From the NCBI GenBank assembly GCA_964508715.1, contig CAZDUX010000003.1:124001-188000 (forward strand): a stretch of DNA of 64,000 bases. Direction: 5' to 3'. Made by a program: the position numbers and the translations under genes. The notes under the pieces are model-generated. The model ran no database searches, had not been told where the DNA came from, and saw only the letters and a program-made list of their open reading frames with translations. This stretch comes from JAKALX01 sp964508715 (lineage in GTDB: Bacteria > Chloroflexota > Dehalococcoidia > Tepidiformales > Tepidiformaceae). Below are positions 24,846-33,400 of the stretch, piece by piece (the first letter of the stretch is position 1; each line of letters opens with the position of its first letter).

Positions 24846-26164
24846 CTGTGAAACATAATGACAACGGCCGGGTTTCGCGCCTTCGTGTCGGCTGGCTCAC
24901 GTTTCGCTCGATCGGTTCGAATATCGCCTCGCACTGGGCGATGGCCGGTCTAAGCCTCGTTGCCGCGTTTGGTGTGTGGTTCGTCATCCAGGATGTCGAG
25001 AATCCGCGGGTCACCGGGCTCGTGCCGCCCGAACCACAGCCCGCCTCGATCCAGGTGCAGGTGAAGGACAACCAGGACTACATCGTTACCGATCCGCAGC
25101 CGGTGAAGGTCCAGGTCGAAGCCCGAAAGGCGGACCTTGCCGACCTCCGTCCGACCGATTTCGATGCGACCGTATCGGTACTGGGTAAACCAGTTGGTAT
25201 CCCTGTCGATGTCCCGGTCCATGTCACGACGAGGCGCAGTGGTGTTCGCATCCTGAACGTCTCGCCCGCGCAGGTGACGGTTACCCTCCAGGAGGCGAAG
25301 GTAAAGGAGATGCCTGTGACCACTCACATCGTCCAGCCGCTGCCGGAGAACTACCGGCTCGCCGACCCCGACCACGACCCGCAACTCAACCCGGTCAGCG
25401 TGAAGATACGCGGCCTCCCGTCACTCGTGGACACGGTCGCCACCGTCGACCTCGATATCAACCTCTCTGGAGCACGATCCGACAGTGTCACACTGGAGGG
25501 TGAGCTGGTCGCTCGAACGGAAGCCGGCAACCCTGTGACCGTTTCCATCACACCGGCACGCGCCTCGGCGACATACAAGGTGACCCAGACATTCACGCAG
25601 CGAACCCTCGGCCTCACGCCAACCACCCTCGGCCAACCTGCTCCCGGGTTTCGCATTGGCAACATAACGGTTGATCCACCCGTGGTCACGGTCACCGGTC
25701 CAAAGAGCGTCGTCGATAGCCTTCAAGGTATTGGTGCCGAGGCCGTGAACGTGACCAATGCCAAAACCGATATCACGCAGGTGCGACAGGTCGACAGGGT
25801 GTCGAACCTCGCTATCGACCACACCACGGTCATCATCAAGGTGGAGATCAAGCCGATCGACTGTGGTGACCCCTCGATAGCGCCGTGCGGCAGCACAACC
25901 TTTGTTGTCGCGCCGGCGCTTACCGGGGCGACACCCGGGCTTGTGGCCGAGACCAGCGAATACGCCGTCCAGGTTCGGGTCACAGGCTCGCTGGCCGACC
26001 TCCAGAAGCTCAAACCGACGGATATCAAGGTGGCGGTGCCTTTGACTAACCCGGTAGCCGGCACGAAGAGCTACGACGTCGTTATCACTCTCCCATCGGG
26101 GCTCAACCTGAAGGCCGATGCGGATCAACTTGCCGTAACGCTCCGGCCTGTGGGGAATCCATGA
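24842..26164 (+). CDS. YbbR-domain protein (CdaR-like regulator of CdaA)
   Basis: 440 residues from the ATG at 24842, which overlaps the cdaA stop. One membrane helix near residues 30-50 (MAGLSLVAAFGVWFVI) is followed by about four YbbR-type beta domains outside the membrane. Repeated phrases such as QVQVKDNQDYIV, VTVTLQEAKVKEMPV, VRVTGSLADLQKLKPTDIKV and SVKIRGLPSLVDTVATV show the repeat pattern. YbbR proteins bind and tune CdaA in Firmicutes. Its stop overlaps the der start, so cyclic-di-AMP control is translationally linked to ribosome assembly and lipid genes. Confidence 0.87.
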   Translation: MTVKHNDNGRVSRLRVGWLTFRSIGSNIASHWAMAGLSLVAAFGVWFVIQDVENPRVTGLVPPEPQPASIQVQVKDNQDYIVTDPQPVKVQVEARKADLADLRPTDFDATVSVLGKPVGIPVDVPVHVTTRRSGVRILNVSPAQVTVTLQEAKVKEMPVTTHIVQPLPENYRLADPDHDPQLNPVSVKIRGLPSLVDTVATVDLDINLSGARSDSVTLEGELVARTEAGNPVTVSITPARASATYKVTQTFTQRTLGLTPTTLGQPAPGFRIGNITVDPPVVTVTGPKSVVDSLQGIGAEAVNVTNAKTDITQVRQVDRVSNLAIDHTTVIIKVEIKPIDCGDPSIAPCGSTTFVVAPALTGATPGLVAETSEYAVQVRVTGSLADLQKLKPTDIKVAVPLTNPVAGTKSYDVVITLPSGLNLKADADQLAVTLRPVGNP

Positions 26165-27504
26165 CCACGACCGATATCCTTCCGCGCGTCGTCATCGTTG
26201 GCCGCCCCAACGTTGGGAAGTCGTCGCTCTTCAATCGTGTCCTCGGCGAACGGCGAGCGATCGTCGAGGATGAGCCCGGCACTACGCGAGACCGCGTGGA
26301 AGCTGATGTCGAATGGCTCGACCGCCGCTTTCGACTTATCGACACGGGCGGGTACGAAACCAGCGAGGAGAACGTCTACGCAGGTCTCATCGTCGAGCAG
26401 ATCCGCGCCGCCATCGAAGGTGCCGCCGTCGTCCTTTTCATGGTCGATGCACGAGACGGGCTGACAGCAAGCGATTGGGATGTCGCTGAGGTTGTGCGCC
26501 GGGCACAGCGGCAGACGATCCTTGTTGCCAACAAGGCGGACAATGAGGCACGCGAGGTCTACGGTATTAGCGAGGCTGCGGCGTTGGGTTTCGGTGAAGC
26601 AATTCCGATCAGCGCGCTCCACGACCTTGGTGTCGGATTGCTCCTCGACAGGATAGTGAGCCTGCTTCCAGAAGGGGAGGCGCTCATCGAATCTGACCGC
26701 GTGCGCATCGCCATTATCGGGCGGCCAAACGTCGGAAAATCGATGCTGCTCAATGCGGTTCTCGGCGAACAACGGGTCATTGTCAGTGACGTCGCTGGCA
26801 CGACCCGTGATGCTGTGGATACCGAAGTCGACACACCGGAAGGCAGCTATCTGCTCATCGATACGGCGGGCGTCCGGCGCCCCGGGAAGCTTGGCAAAGG
26901 GGTCGAACGCCACTCGGTCATGCGAACCACGGGTGCTGTTGAGCGTTGTGACGTGGCGATCCTCGTGGTTGATGGCAACGAGGGGGTGACATCGCAGGAT
27001 ACCCACATCGCGGGAATCGCTATCGAGCAGTACAAGGGCCTCATCATCGCTGTCAATAAGACCGACCTCTGGGACGACCCGGAGGCCGGTCAGGCTCGTG
27101 CCGAGAGCCAGCTCCGCTCTCGCATGCAGTTTGTCCCCTGGGCGATGGTGCATTTCATCTCGGCACTCGAAGGCAAGGGCCTCGACCGCCTGCTCGAGCT
27201 GGCCGCCGAGGTCCGGGAGGCCCGGCGGCGGCGTATCCCGACCGCCGACCTCAATGGGACACTCAACCGGGCGATCCGCTCTCATGTTCCGCCCCTGGTG
27301 CACAACAAGCGGTTCAAGCTCTTCTACGCTACGCAGGCCGGCGTCGACCCTCCGACATTCGTCCTTTTCGCGAATGACCCGGCACTCGTTCACTTCAGCT
27401 ACCGGCGCTACCTGGAGCGCGCACTGCGCGAAGCTTACGATTTCGATGGCACGGCGCTGAAGCTGGTTTTCAGGGCCAGAAACGAGGAAGATTCGCGGTC
27501 GTGA
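26161..27504 (+). CDS. der: Ribosome-associated GTPase Der (EngA)
   Basis: 447 residues with two consecutive G domains and a C-terminal KH-like domain, the hallmark of Der/EngA, needed for 50S ribosome assembly. G domain 1 has GRPNVGKSSLFN (G1), DTGGYE (G3) and NKAD (G4). G domain 2 has GRPNVGKSMLLN, DTAGVRRPGK and NKTD. The C-terminal KRFKLFYATQAG and RYLERALREAYDFDGTALKLVFRARN are conserved. Start overlaps the ybbR stop and its own stop overlaps plsY (GTG), so it sits inside one operon. Confidence 0.95.
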   Translation: MTTTDILPRVVIVGRPNVGKSSLFNRVLGERRAIVEDEPGTTRDRVEADVEWLDRRFRLIDTGGYETSEENVYAGLIVEQIRAAIEGAAVVLFMVDARDGLTASDWDVAEVVRRAQRQTILVANKADNEAREVYGISEAAALGFGEAIPISALHDLGVGLLLDRIVSLLPEGEALIESDRVRIAIIGRPNVGKSMLLNAVLGEQRVIVSDVAGTTRDAVDTEVDTPEGSYLLIDTAGVRRPGKLGKGVERHSVMRTTGAVERCDVAILVVDGNEGVTSQDTHIAGIAIEQYKGLIIAVNKTDLWDDPEAGQARAESQLRSRMQFVPWAMVHFISALEGKGLDRLLELAAEVREARRRRIPTADLNGTLNRAIRSHVPPLVHNKRFKLFYATQAGVDPPTFVLFANDPALVHFSYRRYLERALREAYDFDGTALKLVFRARNEEDSRS

Positions 27505-28127
27505 TCGCCTCATTCGCCGCAAATATCGCTCTCGGTTATCTCCTCGGCTCCGTCCCGTTTGGTCTGCTCGCAGGCCACCTCTTCATCGGCCGCGACATTC
27601 GCGAATCGGGGAGCGGGAAGACGGGCACCACCAACGTCCTTCGAACCGCCGGCAAGAAGGCTGCTGCACTCGTCATGATTGGTGACATCGCCAAAGGAGC
27701 GGTCCCGGCGCTCGCCGGCCGCTACCTGTTCAATGATGACTGGGTCGCTGCGGCCGGATCCAGCGCGGCGATTATCGGTCATGTCTGGCCGGTCTTCGCT
27801 GGGTTCCGCGGTGGGCGCGGCGTCGCCAGTACGTACGGTGGCGTACTCGGCCTCACACCGCTCCTCTCGCTCATATTCCCGCTCATAGGCCTCGTGCTGG
27901 TCGGCACCACCCGGATTGTTTCGGTCATGTCCGTTGTCGGGGTGCCGCTCTGCGCTGGCATTGTCGTTCTCGCCTGTGCGCTTTTCGATGTGCCCTGGCC
28001 GTATGCGGCGTACTCGCTCTTTGCCACGGTACTGGTGGAGTACAAGCACATCCCGAACATCCGGAGGCTCTTCGCAGGAACCGAACCGCGCCTCGGCCAG
28101 GGCGGCAATCAGCCCGCCACCGGTTGA
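27501..28127 (+). CDS. plsY: Glycerol-3-phosphate acyltransferase PlsY
   Basis: 208 residues, a multi-pass membrane protein that transfers an acyl group from acyl phosphate to glycerol-3-phosphate, the first step of phospholipid synthesis. Motifs: GYLLGSVPFG in helix 1, SGSGKTGTTNVLRTAGKKA (glycerol-3-phosphate/phosphate loop), HVWPVFAGFRGGRGVASTYG (acyl-phosphate loop), and the closing EYKHIPNIRRLFAGTEPR. GTG start overlapping der by 4 nt. gpsA starts 1 nt after the stop, so substrate supply (glycerol-3-phosphate) and use are encoded together. Confidence 0.93.
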   Translation: MIASFAANIALGYLLGSVPFGLLAGHLFIGRDIRESGSGKTGTTNVLRTAGKKAAALVMIGDIAKGAVPALAGRYLFNDDWVAAAGSSAAIIGHVWPVFAGFRGGRGVASTYGGVLGLTPLLSLIFPLIGLVLVGTTRIVSVMSVVGVPLCAGIVVLACALFDVPWPYAAYSLFATVLVEYKHIPNIRRLFAGTEPRLGQGGNQPATG

Positions 28128-28128
28128 G

Positions 28129-29127
28129 ATGGGCTCATACGCTGTTGTCGGGGCCACATCATGGGGAGTCACGCTCACCTGGCTCCTCGAACGAAATGGC
28201 CATGACGTTACCCTTGTTACGCGCGACCGCGGCGAAGATGAAGCTGTAACCCGGGCGCAAGGCATCCCCCGGCTGCCAGAAGTCCGGCTCCCGGCATCTG
28301 TCACCGTCATGCATGCCTCCGCGGTAACTGGCTCTCCCGACGGTATCGTGCTGGCCGTACCGGCTCAGCATCTGCGCAGGACGATCGCGAGCCTGCACTT
28401 CGACCATGTCCCCGTTCTCTCTGCGGCAAAGGGGATCGAACTCACAACCGGTCTCCGGATGAGTGAGGTCATCCACCAAAGTGGGTGGCCCGCCGACCAG
28501 GTTGCTGTCCTCTCCGGCCCGAATCTCGCGCACGAGGTTGCCCGCAGCTTGCCCGCCGCTGCCGTTATTGCGTCCGCCGACCAAGTGCGCGCACTGGAAT
28601 GGCAACGAGCGCTCTCAGGCGGTGCATTCCGAACCTACACCAGCGATGACGTCACTGGCGTGGAACTTGCGGGTGCGCTCAAGAATGTTGTCGCAATCGC
28701 TGCTGGCGCGGCGTGGGGCTACGGATTTGGTGCCAACGCTGTCGCGACCATCATGACGCGGGGCCTTGCCGAGATCACCCGCCTTGGGGTTGCCCTCGGT
28801 GCCCGGCCACTTACGTTCCAGGGGCTTGCCGGAGTCGGCGACCTGGCCGCCACGTGTTTCTCGCCGCTCAGCCGCAATCGTACCCTTGGCGAATTGCTCG
28901 CCAGGGGGCGGACGCCCGAGGCTGCCCTGGCCGAAATCGGTGAGGCAGTGGAAGGCGCATCAACCGCCCGGATCGCCCTCCGGCTCGCGCGCGACGCGGG
29001 AATCGAACTCCCAATTGCCGACCAGGTAACGGCTGTACTCGATGGCCGGCGAACGGTCGCTGAGGCGATGTCCGAATTGCTCAGCCGCCCGCTCAAACCC
29101 GAATCGGGAGTGGCTGGCGGCTGCTAG
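28129..29127 (+). CDS. gpsA: Glycerol-3-phosphate dehydrogenase [NAD(P)+]
   Basis: 332 residues from the ATG at 28129; longer upstream frames would run through plsY. It reduces dihydroxyacetone phosphate to glycerol-3-phosphate for lipid synthesis. The nucleotide loop is VVGATSWGVTLTWLL (Ala-Thr-Ser replacing the more common GAGSWG). Later signatures are VLSGPNLAHEV, VELAGALKNVVAIAAG (catalytic lysine) and the EGASTARIALRLARD tail. The companion plsY gene lies 1 nt upstream. A promoter for the HEAT-repeat gene appears to be embedded in its last codons. Confidence 0.92.
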   Translation: MGSYAVVGATSWGVTLTWLLERNGHDVTLVTRDRGEDEAVTRAQGIPRLPEVRLPASVTVMHASAVTGSPDGIVLAVPAQHLRRTIASLHFDHVPVLSAAKGIELTTGLRMSEVIHQSGWPADQVAVLSGPNLAHEVARSLPAAAVIASADQVRALEWQRALSGGAFRTYTSDDVTGVELAGALKNVVAIAAGAAWGYGFGANAVATIMTRGLAEITRLGVALGARPLTFQGLAGVGDLAATCFSPLSRNRTLGELLARGRTPEAALAEIGEAVEGASTARIALRLARDAGIELPIADQVTAVLDGRRTVAEAMSELLSRPLKPESGVAGGC

Positions 29128-29130
29128 ACT
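29125..29130 (+). promoter_or_regulatory. -10-like TAGACT before the HEAT-repeat gene
   Basis: TAGACT straddles the gpsA stop and is followed by 7 nt and the ATG at 29138. The spacer GGAGTGC also resembles a Shine-Dalgarno, so both a leaderless start and operon readthrough are possible. Confidence 0.4.
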
Positions 29131-29137
29131 GGAGTGC

Positions 29138-30085
29138 ATGCCCGCAGCCTCATCCCGCGAACTCACCACGCTCCTCGACCGGCTTATCGCCGGTGAACGC
29201 CCCCAATCCGCGGAGCTCACGCTCCTTTCCGACCTTGGACGTGAGGACACCGAGAGCGTCCGCGGTAGCTGGCAACACATCCCGGCAGCCGCGCGGGTAT
29301 CGGTGCTCAGCCGTGTCACGGAACTCGCCGAGGACAATGTGGAACTCAACTTCGAGTGCCTTGGCGACATCGCTCTTGATGATGAACACCCCGAAGTCCG
29401 GGCGCTTGCCGCCGACGCACTCTGGGAATCACAGGACCGGCGGATCGCTGCGCGCCTCCGTGACCGCCTGGATGATGAGGATAGCGAGGTGCGGGCGGCC
29501 GCCGCCCGGGCCCTCCGCCAGTTCGTCATCCTGCGCGAGTACGACCAGGCCGATGCGGCCGAGGGTGACGCCGTCGTCGATGCCTTGCGGGCAAGGGCCG
29601 CCGATCCTGCCGAGGACGAAGAGGTGCGAGCATCAGCACTCGAGTCCCTCGGTGCACGTTCGCTGCCCTGGGTTTCCAGTCTCATCCAGGAGGCGTTCGA
29701 TGGCGATGAGCGCCGACTCCGTATCGCAGCCATCCACGCGATGGGCGACTCGGCCGATGACCGCTGGCTCGATTACCTCTATGAACAGTTCTACGCCGAC
29801 GACCCGGAGTTCCGCTACGAATCGGTCATCGCAGCAGGGGCCATTGGCTCTGAGGATGCACTCGGACCGATCGCAGATTTGCTCGATGATGATGATGTGG
29901 AGGTGGTGATGGCAGCAGTTGAAGCACTCGGTGAAATCGGTGGCGACGAGGCAGCCGACAAGCTGCAGGAGTTCTCAGGGAACGCGCCCGATTTTATGAC
30001 CGACCTGGTTGCTGCCGCGATTGACGCTGCCCGGGACGGTCTTGGGCTCTCCCTCGGGAACTCGGCGGACGAGGACGACGATTGA
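29138..30085 (+). CDS. HEAT-repeat protein
   Basis: 315 residues from the ATG at 29138. Nearly all helical, with repeating paired-helix units of HEAT type: HPEVRALAADALWESQD, SEVRAAAARALRQFV, EEVRASALESLGARS, ERRLRIAAIHAMGDSADD, PEFRYESVIAAGAIGSEDA and VEVVMAAVEALGEIGGDEA. Very acidic, with a tail ending in five Asp/Glu residues. HEAT proteins are binding scaffolds; the partner is unknown. It overlaps the Nudix gene start by 4 nt, so expression is linked. No signal peptide, hence cytoplasmic. Confidence 0.85.
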   Translation: MPAASSRELTTLLDRLIAGERPQSAELTLLSDLGREDTESVRGSWQHIPAAARVSVLSRVTELAEDNVELNFECLGDIALDDEHPEVRALAADALWESQDRRIAARLRDRLDDEDSEVRAAAARALRQFVILREYDQADAAEGDAVVDALRARAADPAEDEEVRASALESLGARSLPWVSSLIQEAFDGDERRLRIAAIHAMGDSADDRWLDYLYEQFYADDPEFRYESVIAAGAIGSEDALGPIADLLDDDDVEVVMAAVEALGEIGGDEAADKLQEFSGNAPDFMTDLVAAAIDAARDGLGLSLGNSADEDDD

Positions 30086-30531
30086 TGGTGGCCCGGCGAG
30101 GGGAGTTGCCGGTCGAGGATGCCGTTTCTGCGGGCGGCGTCGTCTGGCGCCACGGCCAGGGAGGCCTGGAAATCGTGGTGTGTGGCCGCCGTTCCGACCG
30201 GAGTTGGATGCTGCCCAAGGGCACGCCTGATGTCGGCGAATCCCTGGAACAGACGGCCATACGAGAGGTTCGTGAAGAGACCGGCCTCGACGTCGTACTC
30301 GGGGCCACCCTCCCAACCATTGAGTACTGGTTCACCATGCACGGCGTCCGTTATCACAAGCGAGTCCACCACTGGCTCATGGAACCCACCGGCGGCGATA
30401 TCGCCAACCACGATCATGAGTTCGATGACGTGGTCTGGATGCCGGTCGATGAGGCGCTCAGAAAGGTGAATTACGCGAACCAGCGCCGGGTTATCGCGGA
30501 AGCCGCCCGGACACTGGAAGCGCTGGCGTGA
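30082..30531 (+). CDS. Nudix hydrolase
   Basis: 149 residues. The Nudix box reads GTPDVGESLEQTAIREVREE followed by TGLDV, with all catalytic glutamates in place. The preceding SAGGVVWRHGQGGLEIVVCGRR and WMLPKGTP follow the layout of bacterial MutT-like/diadenosine-polyphosphate or NTP hydrolases. A double Met begins the gene inside the HEAT stop codon (ATGA). Its GTG-started neighbour (GNAT) overlaps its end. Substrate unknown; nucleotide-pool cleaning is likely. Confidence 0.9.
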   Translation: MMVARRGELPVEDAVSAGGVVWRHGQGGLEIVVCGRRSDRSWMLPKGTPDVGESLEQTAIREVREETGLDVVLGATLPTIEYWFTMHGVRYHKRVHHWLMEPTGGDIANHDHEFDDVVWMPVDEALRKVNYANQRRVIAEAARTLEALA

Positions 30532-31127
30532 CAGGCACGGCCAGTCCTCCCGTGGTGATTGCAGAGACGCCGCGAACCCGTGTGCGCACCAAGGTCCGAG
30601 CTGATGCCGCCGATGATTTCGCCTGGCGCAAGGATCCCGAGATGCAGCGCTACAACGGTGAACCCCCAAGCGATGCAACCTTCGATGAGTTCCTGGTGCA
30701 GTTCGAGTTCGATCTCGCTTTTGGACACGAGCGGCGAAAGATGTTCTCGATCGACTCACGGGCAGACGACCGCCATATCGGCAATATCATGTTCTACAAC
30801 GCCGACCGGCGGAGCGGGACTGTCGAGTTCGGGATGAGCCTGGCGAAAGATGCTGACCGGGGAACGGGGCTCGGGCGCGAAGTCACGGCGGCATTCCTCC
30901 GCTATCTCTTCAATGAGCACCCGTTCCGCCGGGTGATCCTTCACACGCTTGAATGGAACGAACGGGCGCGGCGAGCGTTCACCGCAGCCGGGTTTGAGCC
31001 TGCTGATCGTATCCAGCGAAGCGGTGAATGCTACATACGCATGGAAGCACGCCGTGAATGGTGGCTGATGCGTGATGCGGAAGGCTGTTACGCGTTCAGC
31101 CTTGCATTGCCCCGGCCCGCTGGCTAA
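30528..31127 (+). CDS. GNAT-family N-acetyltransferase
   Basis: 199 residues with a GNAT fold of the RimJ/RimL-like kind: DDFAWRKDPEMQRYNGEPP, HIGNIMFYNADRRSGTVEFG, then DRGTGLGREVTAAFLRYLF (acetyl-CoA loop) and WNERARRAFTAAGFEPADR. It probably acetylates a small molecule or a protein N-terminus. GTG start overlapping the Nudix stop by 4 nt. Unusual content after residue ~180 (WWLMRDAEGCYAFSLAL) may be lineage-specific. Confidence 0.85.
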   Translation: MTGTASPPVVIAETPRTRVRTKVRADAADDFAWRKDPEMQRYNGEPPSDATFDEFLVQFEFDLAFGHERRKMFSIDSRADDRHIGNIMFYNADRRSGTVEFGMSLAKDADRGTGLGREVTAAFLRYLFNEHPFRRVILHTLEWNERARRAFTAAGFEPADRIQRSGECYIRMEARREWWLMRDAEGCYAFSLALPRPAG

Positions 31128-31253
31128 TCCCGTTCGTCCACGTGGCCGTCACCATCTGAACGTCCTCTATGCACCCGGGGATCCTCCTTCACGGGGCATG
31201 GCTGCCGACAACCAACGTAGAGGACCGCCCGCCTGCCGGGCGCTACAGGTGCG

Positions 31254-32627
31254 ATGGAGCCGAACTATCCTGACACGTCTGGTAATCTCGCCCTCGCGGA
31301 CGACCAGTATCACGACGGTGCGGCGCGCCCCGCTCCCCGGCCCGCGGGACAGCTTCGTGCCCTCCCGCTGCTCCCGCCCGCGCCGGAGCGGCTCGAGGAC
31401 CTCGGATTACCCGACCGGTTCATAGAGGACCTCGTCCTCAAGACGCTCTACCGCCTGCCTGTTCCCACTACCGCCGGCCTGGCGAATGCCATGCGCGTTC
31501 CGCCGGGGATCGCCCGAGAGGCCATCGAAGCCCTGAAGCGGCAGCGTCTGATGGAGACTACCTCCGCGTCGGGGCGCCTCGAGTCGGAATGGCAGTACCG
31601 CCTGACTGAACAGGGAATGCACGAAGCCGAGCAGGCATTCGGGCGCAGCAAGTACGTCGGGCCGGCCCCCGTGCCAATCCAGGATTACTTCGGGCTCCTG
31701 GAGCAGGACCACGAGATAGGGGCACCCGATCCGGTGCGCCTGGCGCGGGCCCTGCAGCAGCTCGTCCTCGCCCGTGATGTCGTCGCGAAGGTTTGCCTCG
31801 CCCTCACGTCGGGCCGCCCTGCGATGCTCTGGGGTGCCCCGGGCAACGGCAAGACGACGATCCTCGAGCTCTGCTCCGAGGCGATCCATGGCGTCACTCT
31901 CTTGCCGGTATGTGTCTACGTAAGTGGACACATCATCAAGCTCTACGATGACCTCGTACACGTGGCAGTCGAAGGCGACGACATGGGCGACTCCTATGGC
32001 AATTACGACCGTCGCTGGCTTCGCATCCGCCGTCCATTCGTCTTCGTCGGCGGCGAACTGCGGCCCGAGGATCTCGATCTCGCCTATGACCCCGCACTCG
32101 GTTACCACCAGGCCCCTCCGCATGTGAAGGCACATGGCGGCCTCCTTGCCATCGACGACTTTGGCCGGCAACAGGTCTCGCCGCACGCCCTGCTCAACCG
32201 TTGGATCGCAGCCCTCGAGCGTGGCGAAGACACGATGGCACTGGTTACCGGTGAGCGAATCACCTTCCCGTTCCGCTCGACCATCGTTTTCAGCACGAAC
32301 CTCGAGCCGAAGTCGATGCTCGAAGAGGCGCACCTCCGCCGGATCCCTTACAAGATCCGCATCCCCGAGCCGACCGTTCCGCAGATGGCGGAGATCTTCC
32401 GCCGTTTTGCCGACGCAATGGGCGTCGAAGCAACAGCAGAAGCCATCGACGTCGTCGTGCAACAGGTGTACCGGGCGAGCGAGCAGCGTTTCCGCAGTTG
32501 CCAGCCGCGGGACATCCTGCAGCTCATCATCGAGGAGTCGCGATTCGTGAAGCGCTCACCGACGCTCGAGCCGGCCGCGGCGCGCAGGGCATGCGAGGTC
32601 TACTTCGCCGTCGACCCCGGGGTCTGA
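31254..32627 (+). CDS. AAA+ ATPase with N-terminal winged-helix region
   Basis: 457 residues. The N-terminal ~60 residues are Pro/Ala-rich and low-complexity. Residues ~60-140 look like a winged helix (FIEDLVLKTLYRLPVPT, LANAMRVPPGIAREAIEALK, YRLTEQGMHEAEQAFG). The AAA+ core has Walker A GAPGNGKTT (~194-202), Walker B LLAIDDFG (~296-303), a sensor-like IVFSTNLEP and an arginine-rich LRRIPYKIRIPEP. A helical lid follows (QPRDILQLIIEESRF). Similar ATPases with a helix-turn-helix front occur in many bacteria with no assigned job. It has its own gap upstream (126 nt) and no obvious partner gene. Confidence 0.8.
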   Translation: MEPNYPDTSGNLALADDQYHDGAARPAPRPAGQLRALPLLPPAPERLEDLGLPDRFIEDLVLKTLYRLPVPTTAGLANAMRVPPGIAREAIEALKRQRLMETTSASGRLESEWQYRLTEQGMHEAEQAFGRSKYVGPAPVPIQDYFGLLEQDHEIGAPDPVRLARALQQLVLARDVVAKVCLALTSGRPAMLWGAPGNGKTTILELCSEAIHGVTLLPVCVYVSGHIIKLYDDLVHVAVEGDDMGDSYGNYDRRWLRIRRPFVFVGGELRPEDLDLAYDPALGYHQAPPHVKAHGGLLAIDDFGRQQVSPHALLNRWIAALERGEDTMALVTGERITFPFRSTIVFSTNLEPKSMLEEAHLRRIPYKIRIPEPTVPQMAEIFRRFADAMGVEATAEAIDVVVQQVYRASEQRFRSCQPRDILQLIIEESRFVKRSPTLEPAAARRACEVYFAVDPGV

Positions 32628-32749
32628 CCCGGGCTTCAATCTGGAGGCACAGCAGGTTCTCAGGGCTCTGTTTCCGTACCACTCACGCATGGCCTCCTCC
32701 CGGGTGTAAGCTGGCGGACATCCCGGGATGGCATAGGAGGACCGCAGCA

Positions 32750-33340
32750 ATGCCGAAGCCAGAGCTTTCCAATCGCATCAACAACGAGTTCGAGTTCCGA
32801 GGGCTCAATCACCTCGCACTCGTGTGCAAGGACATGCAGCGAACCGTCGACTTCTACCAGGGTGTGCTTGGGATGCCGCTCGTGAAGACGATCGAACTTC
32901 CGGGCGGCATGGGCCAGCACTTCTTCTTCGACATGGGAAACGGGGACTCACTTGCGTTCTTCTGGTTCCCGACTGCACCCGAGGCGGCACCCGGCGTCTC
33001 CTCGGCGGCCCACTGGCCTGGCGACGGCGAGATCGTGACCGCTCACGGGTCGATGAACCACGTTGCTTTCGATGTACCGGGGGAGCAGTTCGAGGCGTAC
33101 GTCGAGAAGTTGCATGAGAAAGGCATCAAGACGTCGCGCATCTACAACCACGATGACAGCCCGGCGCAGGTAAGCCGCGAAATGCACGAAGGCGTATTCG
33201 TCCGCTCAGTCTACTTCATGGACCCCGACGGTATCCTCCTGGAGTTTGCCTCCTGGACGAAGGTGCTCGATCCGGACGTGGAGGTCCGGCACCGTGCGGC
33301 CACGGCCGAAGATGCCCGCCGCCAGCTCGCTACCGCCTGA
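32750..33340 (+). CDS. VOC-family (glyoxalase/dioxygenase fold) protein
   Basis: 196 residues from the ATG at 32750, which has TAGGAGG 9 nt upstream. One pair of VOC beta-alpha-beta modules: LNHLALVCKDMQRTVDFYQGVLGMPLVK (split across residues ~20-48) and HGSMNHVAFDVPGEQFEAYVEKL, ending FMDPDGILLEFASW. Metal ligands would be His in LNHLAL and MNHVAF plus Glu in LLEFAS. It may be an extradiol-type dioxygenase, lyase or isomerase of catabolism. Convergent with the acetoacetate-decarboxylase-like gene. Substrate unknown. Confidence 0.85.
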   Translation: MPKPELSNRINNEFEFRGLNHLALVCKDMQRTVDFYQGVLGMPLVKTIELPGGMGQHFFFDMGNGDSLAFFWFPTAPEAAPGVSSAAHWPGDGEIVTAHGSMNHVAFDVPGEQFEAYVEKLHEKGIKTSRIYNHDDSPAQVSREMHEGVFVRSVYFMDPDGILLEFASWTKVLDPDVEVRHRAATAEDARRQLATA

Positions 33341-33400
33341 TTCCGGTCCGCTGAAGGGAGCATGCCAGGCACCCTCCCAATTGCTGCCTGGTGTCGTTCG

